DNA of 64,000 nucleotides from Pseudomonadota bacterium (GTDB lineage: Bacteria > Pseudomonadota > Gammaproteobacteria > Burkholderiales > Burkholderiaceae_C). Numbering within the stretch: position 1 is the stretch's first letter; each line of letters begins with the position of its first letter. The stretch is from positions 62,001-126,000 of the forward strand of contig JAEWIF010000057.1 of the NCBI GenBank assembly GCA_023387335.1, written 5' to 3'. Position numbers and translations under genes: made by a program. Under the pieces are notes generated by a model. It did no database searches and was not told the origin of the DNA. It worked only from the letters and a program-made list of their open reading frames with translations. Positions 44,856 to 53,978 of the stretch are shown one piece after another.

Positions 44856-45763
44856 GCGTCGGTCCTCTCGGCCACCCGCAGGATGGCGCTGCGCGAGCGC
44901 GGGTTGGCGGCGATCTCCTGCTCCGAAGGCTTGACGCGGCCGAGCGCGCGCAGTTCCATGGCGCGCGGCGCGGCGAACGGCACGCGGCGGTCCACGACCT
45001 CGCGCGAATGCTTCGCGATGAACTGCTTGGCGATGCGGTCTTCCAGCGAATGGAAGCTGATCACCACCAGTCGTCCTTGCGGTTGCAGGATCTGCAAGGC
45101 GGCCTCTAGCGCTTCCTGCAGCTCTTCAAGCTCGGCGTTGATGAAAATCCGAAGAGCCTGAAATGTGCGCGTTGCAGGATCCTGGCCCGGCTCGCGGGTT
45201 TTGACCGCGCCAGCCACGAGTTGGGCCAGCTCGGCGGTGGTTGCAACAGGGCCCCGTTCCTGTCGGCGAGCCACAACCGCCTTTGCAATCTGAACAGCAA
45301 ACCGTTCTTCGCCGTAGTCACGAATCACCTCCGCGATCTGGGCCTGGTCGGCCGTTGCAAGCCAGTCGGCCACGCTCTGTCCGCGCGTGGGGTCCATGCG
45401 CATGTCCAGCGGCCCGTCGCCGCGGAACGAGAAGCCGCGCGCCGGGTTGTCGATCTGCGGCGAGCTCACGCCCAGGTCCATCAGCACGCCCGCCACGCTG
45501 GCGGGCGGCAGGTCCGCCATCGCGCGGAAGCCCTCGTGCCGGATGGAAAAGCGCGGGTCCTGGATGCGGGCGGCCTCGGCGATGGCCTCCGGATCCTTGT
45601 CGAACGCGATCAGCCGCCCCCGCGACCCGAGCTTCGAGAGGAGCAGGCGCGAGTGCCCGCCGCGCCCGAAGGTGGCGTCGACGTAGGTTGCATCCGGCCT
45701 GGTGATGAGCGCTTCGATCGCTTCGTTCAACAGGACGGTGGTGTGTTGCCATTGGGTTTCCAC
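44852..45763 (-). CDS. rsmH: 16S rRNA (cytosine(1402)-N(4))-methyltransferase
   Basis: RsmH (MraW) methylates N4 of C1402 in 16S rRNA using S-adenosylmethionine. The 303-residue protein has VDATFGRGGHSRLLL, FDKDPEAIAEA, LMDLGVSSPQID, RGFSFRGDGPLDMRMD, RDYGEERFA, RIFINAELEELQ and VISFHSLEDRI. The start is GTG at 45763, 9 bases after mraZ. The middle third (about 45060-45370) uses noticeably different codons (GTT, GCT, GCA, CCT, ATT, CTT, CTA) from the rest of the gene and its neighbours, while the protein motifs stay normal. Confidence 0.97.
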   Translation of the reverse strand: METQWQHTTVLLNEAIEALITRPDATYVDATFGRGGHSRLLLSKLGSRGRLIAFDKDPEAIAEAARIQDPRFSIRHEGFRAMADLPPASVAGVLMDLGVSSPQIDNPARGFSFRGDGPLDMRMDPTRGQSVADWLATADQAQIAEVIRDYGEERFAVQIAKAVVARRQERGPVATTAELAQLVAGAVKTREPGQDPATRTFQALRIFINAELEELQEALEAALQILQPQGRLVVISFHSLEDRIAKQFIAKHSREVVDRRVPFAAPRAMELRALGRVKPSEQEIAANPRSRSAILRVAERTDA

Positions 45764-45772
45764 CGCCTGCGC

Positions 45773-46201
45773 TCAGAAAGAGAAATCCTTGAAGACGTCT
45801 GGCATCTGGCCGCGCATCGCCTCGGCCTCCTTGGCCTCGTACGTGGCCCTGTCCCAGAGTTCGAAGTGGTTGCCCATGCCCAGCAGCATGGTCTCGCGCT
45901 CGATGCCCGCGGCGGCGCGCAACTCAGGGGAGACGAGAACGCGTCCGGTGCCATCGAGCTCGACGTCCATCGCGTTGCCCAGGAAGATTCTCTTCCACCA
46001 CTGCGCGTCCATCGGTAACGCTGCGATACGGTCGCGAAATTTCTCCCACTCGGGTCGCGGAAAGATCATCAGGCAGCCGTGCGGATGCTTCGTGATGGTC
46101 AGCTGGTTGCTGGCGGTGGCCGACAGGACGTCGCGATGCCGGGTCGGCACGGAAAGCCGACCCTTGGCATCGAGACTGACGGACGAAGCGCCCTGGAACA
46201 C
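45773..46201 (-). CDS. mraZ: Transcriptional regulator MraZ
   Basis: MraZ is a ring-forming DNA-binding protein with two AbrB-like SpoVT folds, and it represses the dcw operon. The 142-residue protein begins VFQGASSVSLDAKGRLSVPTRH and has the repeated D-x-K/G-R element in VELDGTGRVLVSPELRAAAG. GTG at 46201 is preferred because family members start at this FQGA segment; an in-frame codon at 46252 would overlap the MraZ operator. It is the first gene of the division cluster. Confidence 0.93.
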   Translation of the reverse strand: MFQGASSVSLDAKGRLSVPTRHRDVLSATASNQLTITKHPHGCLMIFPRPEWEKFRDRIAALPMDAQWWKRIFLGNAMDVELDGTGRVLVSPELRAAAGIERETMLLGMGNHFELWDRATYEAKEAEAMRGQMPDVFKDFSF

Positions 46202-46249
46202 CGATGACCTGCCGAGTTGGAAAAACCGGTGCAACGTGGAGTGCGGGGG

Positions 46250-46282
46250 CACCTTTCACCACTTAATTGCACTTTCTTCCAC
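46250..46282 (-). promoter_or_regulatory. MraZ operator: four GTG boxes at 10-base spacing
   Basis: On the minus strand GTGGA, GTGCA, GTGGT and GTGCC start at 46282, 46272, 46262 and 46252, a perfect 10-base period. E. coli MraZ binds TGGGN-type repeats separated by 5 bases ahead of its own gene. Position and periodicity fit an autoregulatory operator about 50 bases upstream of the mraZ start. Confidence 0.75.
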
Positions 46283-46334
46283 TGTAGCAGCAAACGCTGA
46301 GGACGCAAGCCTCGGCTGTGAGAAATTTCCAATG

Positions 46335-46403
46335 AAATCAAGCACTTAGAGCAGGTTTTGGGAGCTCTTCGGCTGTCAAAACCGCTCTAAATCAAGGACT
46401 TAG
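46335..46403. repeat. Near-identical 15-base direct repeats enclosing an inverted repeat upstream of mraZ
   Basis: AAATCAAGCACTTAG (46335-46349) and AAATCAAGGACTTAG (46389-46403) differ at one base. Between and overlapping them, TTAGAGCAGGTTTTG (46346-46360) pairs with CAAAACCGCTCTAA (46377-46390), with one unpaired base. The stretch is AT-richer than its surroundings and includes a minus-strand TTGACA (46379-46374) that could be a -35 box, though I see no convincing -10. It lies between the hslU stop and the MraZ boxes. Confidence 0.6.
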
Positions 46404-46446
46404 CTGAACCTCTGAATGTGGAACATGAAGCCCAGCGGAGGCTTTG

Positions 46447-47739
46447 TCAGAGGATGTAGCGCGAAAGGTCCTCATCCCGGCTGAGCGCGCCCAGCCGCGC
46501 GTCCACGTAGGCCGCGTCGATCGTGACGGTCTGGCCGTCCAGCCGGGTCGCCTCGAAGCTCACCTCGTCCAGCAGGCGCTCCATCACCGTCGCCAGCCGG
46601 CGCGCGCCGATGTTCTCGGTGCGCTCGTTGACCTCGTACGCGATGTGCGCCAGCCGCGTGATGCCCTCGGGCGTGAAAGCCAGCTGCACGTTCTCGGTGG
46701 CCAGCAGCGCCTGGTACTGCTTGACCAGCGACGCGTGCGTGCTGGTGAGGATGGCCTCGAAGTCCTGCACCGACAGCGACTGCAGCTCGACGCGGATCGG
46801 CAGCCGCCCTTGCAGCTCGGGGATCAGGTCGCTGGGCTTGGAAAGGTGGAAAGCGCCGCTCGCGATGAACAGGATGTGGTCGGTGCGCACCGGCCCGTAC
46901 TTGGTGGAGACGGTCGTGCCTTCCACCAGCGGCAGCAGGTCGCGCTGCACGCCCTGGCGCGAGACGTCGGCCCCGCTGTGCTCGCTGCGCGACGCGACCT
47001 TGTCGATCTCGTCGATGAACACGATGCCGTTCTGCTCGGCGTTGTGGATGGCCTGGGCCTTGATCTCGTCTTCGTTCACCAGGCGGCCGGCCTCCTCTTC
47101 CACCAGCAGCTTCATCGCCTCGGCGATGCGCAGCTTGCGGTTGCGGCGCCGGTTGCCGCCGAACTGGGTGAAGAGGCCGCGCAACTGCTCGGTCATCTCC
47201 TCCATGCCCGCCGGGCCCATCACCTCGAGCTGCGGCCGGGCCTCGGCCACGTCGATCTCGATCTCCTTGTCGTCCAGCTGGCCTTCGCGCAGCTTCTTGC
47301 GGAACGACTGGCGCGCAGCGCTGTCAGCGGCCACGCCCGGCATCAGCACGTCGAGGACGCGCTCCTCGGCCGCGTCCTCGGCGCGCGTGCGCACCTTGCG
47401 CATCTCGGCCACGCGGGTCTGCTTGACCGCGATCTCGGCCAGGTCGCGCACGATCGAGTCGACGTCCTTGCCGACGTAGCCGACTTCGGTGAACTTGGTG
47501 GCTTCCACCTTGATGAAGGGCGCGTCGGCCAGCCGGGCCAGGCGGCGCGCGATCTCGGTCTTGCCCACGCCCGTGGGGCCGATCATCAGGATGTTCTTGG
47601 GCGTGATCTCGGGCCGGAGCTTCTCGTCGACCTGCTGGCGGCGCCAGCGGTTGCGCAAGGCGATGGCCACGGCCCGCTTGGCGTCGGACTGTCCGACGAT
47701 GTGGCGGTCGAGTTCGGAGACGATCTCCTGCGGCGTCAT
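46447..47739 (-). CDS. hslU: ATP-dependent protease ATPase subunit HslU
   Basis: HslU (ClpY) is the AAA+ unfoldase that feeds substrates to HslV. The 430-residue protein has MTPQEIVSELDRHIVGQ, Walker A GPTGVGKTEIARRLA, the pore motif in TEVGYVGKDVDSIVRD, Walker B GIVFIDEIDKVA, GVQRDLLPLVEG, LIPELQGRLPIRVEL, sensor 2 NIGARRL, and the C-terminal SRYIL tail that docks into HslV. The ATG at 47739 has GGAG about 8 bases upstream. A GTG at 47748, overlapping the hslV stop, would add three residues and is also plausible. It is co-transcribed with hslV. Confidence 0.96.
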   Translation of the reverse strand: MTPQEIVSELDRHIVGQSDAKRAVAIALRNRWRRQQVDEKLRPEITPKNILMIGPTGVGKTEIARRLARLADAPFIKVEATKFTEVGYVGKDVDSIVRDLAEIAVKQTRVAEMRKVRTRAEDAAEERVLDVLMPGVAADSAARQSFRKKLREGQLDDKEIEIDVAEARPQLEVMGPAGMEEMTEQLRGLFTQFGGNRRRNRKLRIAEAMKLLVEEEAGRLVNEDEIKAQAIHNAEQNGIVFIDEIDKVASRSEHSGADVSRQGVQRDLLPLVEGTTVSTKYGPVRTDHILFIASGAFHLSKPSDLIPELQGRLPIRVELQSLSVQDFEAILTSTHASLVKQYQALLATENVQLAFTPEGITRLAHIAYEVNERTENIGARRLATVMERLLDEVSFEATRLDGQTVTIDAAYVDARLGALSRDEDLSRYIL

Positions 47740-47744
47740 GGTGC

Positions 47745-48296
<552 letters not shown>

Positions 48297-48303
48297 CGGC
48301 GGC

Positions 48304-48331
48304 AAATGGGGCCCGCGGCCCCGAATGCAAG
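48304..48331 (-). promoter_or_regulatory. Heat-shock sigma-32-like promoter of hslVU
   Basis: On the minus strand CTTGCAT (48331-48325), a 13-base spacer and CCCCATTT (48311-48304) match the sigma-32 consensus CTTGAAA and CCCCATNT. The -10 is perfect and the -35 has one mismatch. The predicted start site falls at or within a few bases of the hslV ATG. Confidence 0.6.
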
Positions 48332-48339
48332 CGTAACGG

Positions 48340-50265
48340 TCAGTCGCGGCGGGCGCTGACCCGCGAATGCTCGCTGATGCCGATGACGTTGTAGAAGGCC
48401 GCCACGAGGCGGTGCACCTCGATGAACTGCACCTGCCGGCCTTCGGCCTGGCGCGCGCTCACCCAGTTGAGCAGCGTGCCGGCCGCGGTGAAGTCGATGC
48501 GGATGAGCCGCGCGCACGAGATCACCATGAAGTCGGCGCCGGCCAGCTTGACCTCCAGCATGTCGAGCGCTTCCTTGGCATCGCCCAGGATATGGCCGGC
48601 CAGCTCCACCGTGGCCACCTGGGCCATCTGCGACGACAGCGGCGCGCTCGCGCTGTCGCCCCAGCCGAGGTTGGAACTCAACGAATCGCGGAAGGCCTCG
48701 CCGATGATGGTGCTGCCGGCCAGGGCGGTGCCGTCGGCCTGCAGCGGCTTGAAGTCGCAGCGGGCGCTTTCCCACGAAGGCGGCGACACCTCGTAGGTGA
48801 CGCAGTAGTCCAGCGCGACCAGTTCGAACTCGTCGGGCCGGTGCATCACGCGCAGCACCTCCATGCGCAGCCGCCACCAGGCCGGGTTGACGCCGTTGTC
48901 GCCGGAAGGCGTGGCGGCGCGCAGCACCCGGTCGAGCGCGTCCGCGCCGACGAAGCGCAGCTGCACCGGCTGCGTGGCCCACTGGGCGAAGAGACGCGTG
49001 AGACCTTCGATCGCGCCTTCCTCGATGGCGTTCAGCTTGGTCCAGGCCAGGCGCCAGGGCTGCGGAAAGCGCGTGAGTGCGGCGTTGAGCGCGGCCAGCG
49101 TCTGCGTGCCCAGGGTCGAGGGGCAGGTCCAGTCGGCGGCGAAGCCACCGCTCGCGGCCGGCGCGGCCGCGGCGCCCATCTTGCCGACGGCATCGGGCAG
49201 CGAGATCCACTGCGGCGCGGAACGATTGAAGCGACCGGCGAAGTCGATTGCCGCGGCTTCGAAGCGGTCCTGCTGGCCGGTGGCGCGGTACAGGTCGAAC
49301 AGCGTGAGCCAGGTCTCGTCGTGGTCGATGCGCGAGCCCCCGGGGCCCAGCACCTCCATCAGGCCGGCCTCGGCGCCGGCGTCATCGCCGTTGGCGAAGC
49401 GGATCGCGGCCTCTTCCAGTTCAGGGTCGTGCGCGAATTCCTCGACGTCGATGGCGAACACCTTGGACGCGGAGAAGCCGCCGCTGTTCGGGATCGACTC
49501 GGCGCCCGCGCGCGATGCGACGGCAGCCGCGGGCGCGGGAGGCGCAACGGGAGCAGCGGCCGGCGCAGCCGACTTCATCGCGGGCAGCTCCTCCCACTGC
49601 AGCGGCTGCAGCTCCGGCGCGGGTTGGGGTGTCGCGGCGGGCACGGCGACCGGCGCTGCCGTGGCCACGGGCGCGGCGGACCTGGCCGGCGCAAGCGGCA
49701 CCACCGGCGCCGCAGCGGGCATGCGCGCGGCCGGGAGCGGCTGCGGCACGGTGCGGTCGTAAGGACCGACCGGGCCCGGTCGGATGCCCTGCCCGCGCGG
49801 CAGGCTGCCGTGGGTGGTGCTGCCGCCGGAGGAGGACGAGCGCGGCGTGGAATCGGGCGGCATGCCCGAAGTCGTGTACGAGCCGCTGCCCGTGCGCAGG
49901 CCCTCGGTGCCATGCTTGGTCTTCCACCACTGCATGGACATCTGGGCCTCGATCTCGTCGATCTTCTTGAGCGTGCTGGCGCGGTCGTCCGGCTTGGACG
50001 GCATCGAGCTCTGGAAGAACGAGGGACGCGCCGCGGGATCGCCTCCGGCCATCACCTCGCTGCGGCGCATCTTGCGGAGCATGTCGAACTCGCGCTTGCG
50101 CACGAAGTCGTTGCGCCGCTTGCGCTCGATCATCTCCTTGAGCATCTGCTTGGAGTAGGAACTCTCCTGCTCCGAGTCGGATTCGTTCTCCGACCAGCCG
50201 CTGCCGGAATTGCGGACGAACTTGACGACCTTTGAGAATAGACCTGAGCTCTCGTCCTTGGGCAT
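48340..50265 (-). CDS. Large hypothetical protein with C-terminal STAS-like domain
   Basis: A 641-residue cytoplasmic protein. Residues 1-110 are charged and helical with an Arg/Lys-rich, Met-rich stretch (MLKEMIERKRRNDFVRKREF). About 115-260 is a low-complexity Ser/Gly, then Pro/Ala linker. About 270-500 is a helical region with tetratricopeptide-like character (DETWLTLFDLYRATGQQDRFEAAA read in parts). About 540-635 looks like a STAS domain (VATVELAGHILG, LAGADFMVISCARLIRIDFTAAGTLLNWV in parts). STAS domains act in anti-anti-sigma or lipid-tethering systems, but the usual phosphorylatable Ser is not obvious. It lies directly upstream of hslV and downstream of the DksA-like gene. Function is unknown. 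Confidence 0.8.
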   Translation of the reverse strand: MPKDESSGLFSKVVKFVRNSGSGWSENESDSEQESSYSKQMLKEMIERKRRNDFVRKREFDMLRKMRRSEVMAGGDPAARPSFFQSSMPSKPDDRASTLKKIDEIEAQMSMQWWKTKHGTEGLRTGSGSYTTSGMPPDSTPRSSSSGGSTTHGSLPRGQGIRPGPVGPYDRTVPQPLPAARMPAAAPVVPLAPARSAAPVATAAPVAVPAATPQPAPELQPLQWEELPAMKSAAPAAAPVAPPAPAAAVASRAGAESIPNSGGFSASKVFAIDVEEFAHDPELEEAAIRFANGDDAGAEAGLMEVLGPGGSRIDHDETWLTLFDLYRATGQQDRFEAAAIDFAGRFNRSAPQWISLPDAVGKMGAAAAPAASGGFAADWTCPSTLGTQTLAALNAALTRFPQPWRLAWTKLNAIEEGAIEGLTRLFAQWATQPVQLRFVGADALDRVLRAATPSGDNGVNPAWWRLRMEVLRVMHRPDEFELVALDYCVTYEVSPPSWESARCDFKPLQADGTALAGSTIIGEAFRDSLSSNLGWGDSASAPLSSQMAQVATVELAGHILGDAKEALDMLEVKLAGADFMVISCARLIRIDFTAAGTLLNWVSARQAEGRQVQFIEVHRLVAAFYNVIGISEHSRVSARRD

Positions 50266-50325
50266 GGGCGTTCGTGGGCTCGGTACTGCTCTGCGACTGC
50301 TAAGGCGGGCGCGAAAAAACCGGCG

Positions 50326-51339
50326 TCAGTCGCCGAACATCTTCTGCTTCAGCTCACGGCGCTGCTGCGCCTCGAGCGACAGCGTGGCCGTGGGACGCGC
50401 CAGCAGGCGGCCCACGCCGATCGGCTCGCCGGTCTCGTCGCAGTAGCCGTAGTCGCCGGCATCGATGCGCGCGATGGACTGCTCGATCTTCTTGAGCAGC
50501 TTGCGCTCGCGGTCGCGCGTGCGCAGTTCCAGCGCGTGCTCTTCCTCGATGGTGGCGCGGTCGGCCGGGTCCGGCACGATGACCGTGTCCTCGCGCAGGT
50601 GCTCGGTGGTCTCACCCGCGTTGTTCAGGATGTCCTGCTTGAGCTGCACCAGCTTGCCGCGGAAGAACGCCATCTGCTTGTCGTTCATGTACTCCGAGTC
50701 GGGCATGGCCAGCACCTCGGCATCCGTCAGCTCCTCCGCCGGTTTGGTCTTCCAGTTGTTGGCGAGCTTCGGGTCTTTCTTGACGTTGACGAGAGGAGGA
50801 GGAGTGAGCACGGATGAAGAAGGGGTCTGGGTGTAGCTGGCCTTGGCGGCGGTGGACGCGACCGACTGCGCCATCGAAGGCACGGTGATCTGCGCCAGCC
50901 GGGCCGACGGCTTGGTCGCTCGAGCGGGCGTGGCCTGCGCCTGTGCGGCGGGAGGCCGCGGCGGCATGGCCGGTGCCGGCGCGGGCGCGGCGGCTACGGG
51001 GGTGGGTCGGGTGCTCGCCCGGGGGGCAGCGGCGGGTGCGGCGGCCTTGGGAGCGGCGATCGGGGTCTTCTTGGCGGCCGCCTTGGCGGGCGCGGTGGTT
51101 TTCTTCGGGGCCGGTGTCGCTTTCTTCGGTGCGGCTTTCACGGGGGCCGCCTTCTTCGCGGCCGCCGTCTTGGCGGGAACCTTGGCCGGAGTCCTGGCCT
51201 TGGCGGGAGCAGCCTTCTTCACGGGCGCCTTCTTGGCGACGGCCTTGGCGGCCGGCTTGGCCACCTTGGCCGGGCTCTTCGCCTTGGCCTTGGGAGCCGC
51301 TTTCGCGGCCTTCGCCGGCGCCTTCGGTTGGGGCTTCAC
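50326..51339 (-). CDS. dksA: DksA-type RNA polymerase regulator with histone-H1-like N-terminus
   Basis: DksA binds the RNA polymerase secondary channel and, with ppGpp, tunes stringent-response promoters. The C-terminal 135 residues are DksA: LTDAEVLAMPDSEYMNDKQM, a coiled coil with DPADRATIEEEHALELRTRDRERKLL (read in parts), and YGYCDETGEPIGVGRLLARP. Only one of the four zinc Cys residues remains (CDET, and LSLEAQ where CxxC is expected). Residues 1-110 are a Lys/Ala/Pro repeat tail like eukaryotic histone H1 or bacterial PAKKAA proteins; about 110-205 is Ala/Pro-rich. The GTG at 51339 has AGGAG 8 bases upstream. A COG0523 GTPase gene lies upstream on the same strand. Confidence 0.9.
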   Translation of the reverse strand: MKPQPKAPAKAAKAAPKAKAKSPAKVAKPAAKAVAKKAPVKKAAPAKARTPAKVPAKTAAAKKAAPVKAAPKKATPAPKKTTAPAKAAAKKTPIAAPKAAAPAAAPRASTRPTPVAAAPAPAPAMPPRPPAAQAQATPARATKPSARLAQITVPSMAQSVASTAAKASYTQTPSSSVLTPPPLVNVKKDPKLANNWKTKPAEELTDAEVLAMPDSEYMNDKQMAFFRGKLVQLKQDILNNAGETTEHLREDTVIVPDPADRATIEEEHALELRTRDRERKLLKKIEQSIARIDAGDYGYCDETGEPIGVGRLLARPTATLSLEAQQRRELKQKMFGD

Positions 51340-51625
51340 GTCCTGTCTCCTCGCAGCGCCGGCTCGGGGATGCGAGATGCTCCCGGCAAGCGTCGTTTCT
51401 CTGGGGTGGCCTTCATCGGAGCGAGTTATACCCTGATTGTCGGGCTCGTTACGGGGCGTTTTCGCGCGCCGCCGACCGGCGTGGACCTCGCGTTCCCCCG
51501 TGGACACAGGCCTGTCGAGGGGAAACCCCATCTTTTGCAAAAGCGAGACAGTCATGTGGCCGGCTCCTCCCTTCCGGACCGCGCGAGCCTAACTCAAGCG
51601 CGGCCCGCGGGAACGACGGTTCCGA
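51340..51625. other. 286-base gap between the GTPase and DksA-like genes
   Basis: The gap probably holds the dksA promoter: on the minus strand a TATAAC -10 (51430-51425) lies about 80 bases ahead of the GTG, without a good -35. A perfect 12-base palindrome, CTTTTGCAAAAG, lies at 51532-51543. The frame stays open upstream of the dksA start to about 51555 but lacks a ribosome site. I see no Zur-box-like dyad and no strong terminator. Confidence 0.4.
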
Positions 51626-52690
51626 TCAGGCGAGGCACTGCTCCAGTCCCTGCAGGAAGATGTCGCGCGGCAGGTCGATGCCGATGAACACCATCTTGCT
51701 GCCGCGGACCTCGCCCTCGGCCCAGTTGGGGCCCAGGTCGCTGCCCATCAGCTGGTGCACGCCCTGGAAGATCACCTTGCGATCGGTGCCGTTCATGTTC
51801 AGCACGCCCTTGTAGCGCAGCATGCGCGGACCGTAGATGTTCACCACCGCGCCGAGGAAGTCCTCCAGCCGGGCCGGGTCGAACGGCCGGTCGGACCGGA
51901 AGACGAAGCTCTTGACGTCGTCGTCGACGTGGTGGTGGTGGCCGTGCCCGCCGTGCGCGTGCGAGGGGTGATCGCAATGCTCGCCATGCTCGTGGTCATG
52001 GTCGTGATCGTGCTCGTGGTGGTCGTGCGCGTCCTCCTTGAGGAAGTCCGGGTCGATGTCCAGCTTGGCGTTCAGGTTGAAGCCGCGCAGGTCGAACACG
52101 TCCGTGATGGCCACGTCGCCGAAGTTCACGGCCTTCTGCGGCGCGCGCGGATTCATGTGCTTGAGGCGGTGCATCAGCGCCTCGGTCTCGTCGCGCGCGA
52201 CCAGGTCGGTCTTGCTGATGAAGAGCTGGTCGGCGAAGCCCACCTGGCGGCGCGCTTCCTGGCGGTCGTTCAGCTGCTGGGCCGCGTGCTTGGCGTCCAC
52301 CAGCGTCAGGATGGAATCCAGCAGGTAGGTCTCGGCGATCTCGTCGTCCATGAAGAACGTCTGGGCCACCGGGCCGGGGTCGGCCAGGCCGGTGGTCTCG
52401 ATGACCACGCGGTCGAAGTCCAGCAGGCCCTTGCGCTTCTTGGCCGCCAGCAGCTGCAGCGTGGCGCGCAGGTCCTCGCGGATGGTGCAGCAGATGCAGC
52501 CGTTGCTCATCTGCACGATCTGCTCCTTCGACTCGGTGACGAGGATGTCGCTGTCGATGTTCTCCTCGCCGAATTCGTTCTCGATGACGGCGATCTTCTG
52601 GCCGTGCGCCTCGCTGAGCACGCGCTTGAGCAGCGTGGTCTTTCCGGACCCGAGGAAGCCGGTGAGGATGGTGGCGGGGATGAGGCTCAT
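51626..52690 (-). CDS. COG0523 (CobW-type) metal-chaperone GTPase
   Basis: A 354-residue G3E GTPase. GFLGSGKTTLLKRVL is the Walker A, NGCICCTIREDL the CxCC metal motif, ETTGLADPGPV the switch region and SKTDL the guanine specificity motif. A His-rich linker (about 225-258: HDHHEHDHDHDHEHGEH) precedes the CobW C-terminal domain (RPFDPARLEDFLG, MNGTDRKVIFQGVHQ). The His run and CxCC motif suggest zinc handling, but cobalt, nickel or iron cannot be excluded. The start is MSLIPATI at 52690. Proximity to a zinc-depleted DksA relative is suggestive of zinc-homeostasis linkage. Confidence 0.92.
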   Translation of the reverse strand: MSLIPATILTGFLGSGKTTLLKRVLSEAHGQKIAVIENEFGEENIDSDILVTESKEQIVQMSNGCICCTIREDLRATLQLLAAKKRKGLLDFDRVVIETTGLADPGPVAQTFFMDDEIAETYLLDSILTLVDAKHAAQQLNDRQEARRQVGFADQLFISKTDLVARDETEALMHRLKHMNPRAPQKAVNFGDVAITDVFDLRGFNLNAKLDIDPDFLKEDAHDHHEHDHDHDHEHGEHCDHPSHAHGGHGHHHHVDDDVKSFVFRSDRPFDPARLEDFLGAVVNIYGPRMLRYKGVLNMNGTDRKVIFQGVHQLMGSDLGPNWAEGEVRGSKMVFIGIDLPRDIFLQGLEQCLA

Positions 52691-52770
52691 GGCAGGGGCT
52701 CTTTCGCGGGAGGCGGGAGTTTAGCGGGCAAAGGCCGGCCATGCCGGGCGCGCGGTCGGGCTCGGCCAGC

Positions 52771-53952
<1,182 letters not shown>

Positions 53953-53978
53953 GCCCCGATTGTCCAACCCCAAGCACA

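Noticed and set aside
46202..46252. Longer MraZ starting at 46252
   Set aside because: The extra 17 residues are not seen in the family, and the start would fall on the GTG-box operator.
51340..51555. N-terminal extension of the DksA-like protein by 72 codons
   Set aside because: The GTG at 51339 has a strong AGGAG site. The extension covers the likely promoter and has no DksA or tail-like composition.
51340..51625. A Zur box near the DksA-like and COG0523 genes
   Set aside because: I looked for an AT-rich dyad of the GTTATA type and found only a half-site at the -10 region.
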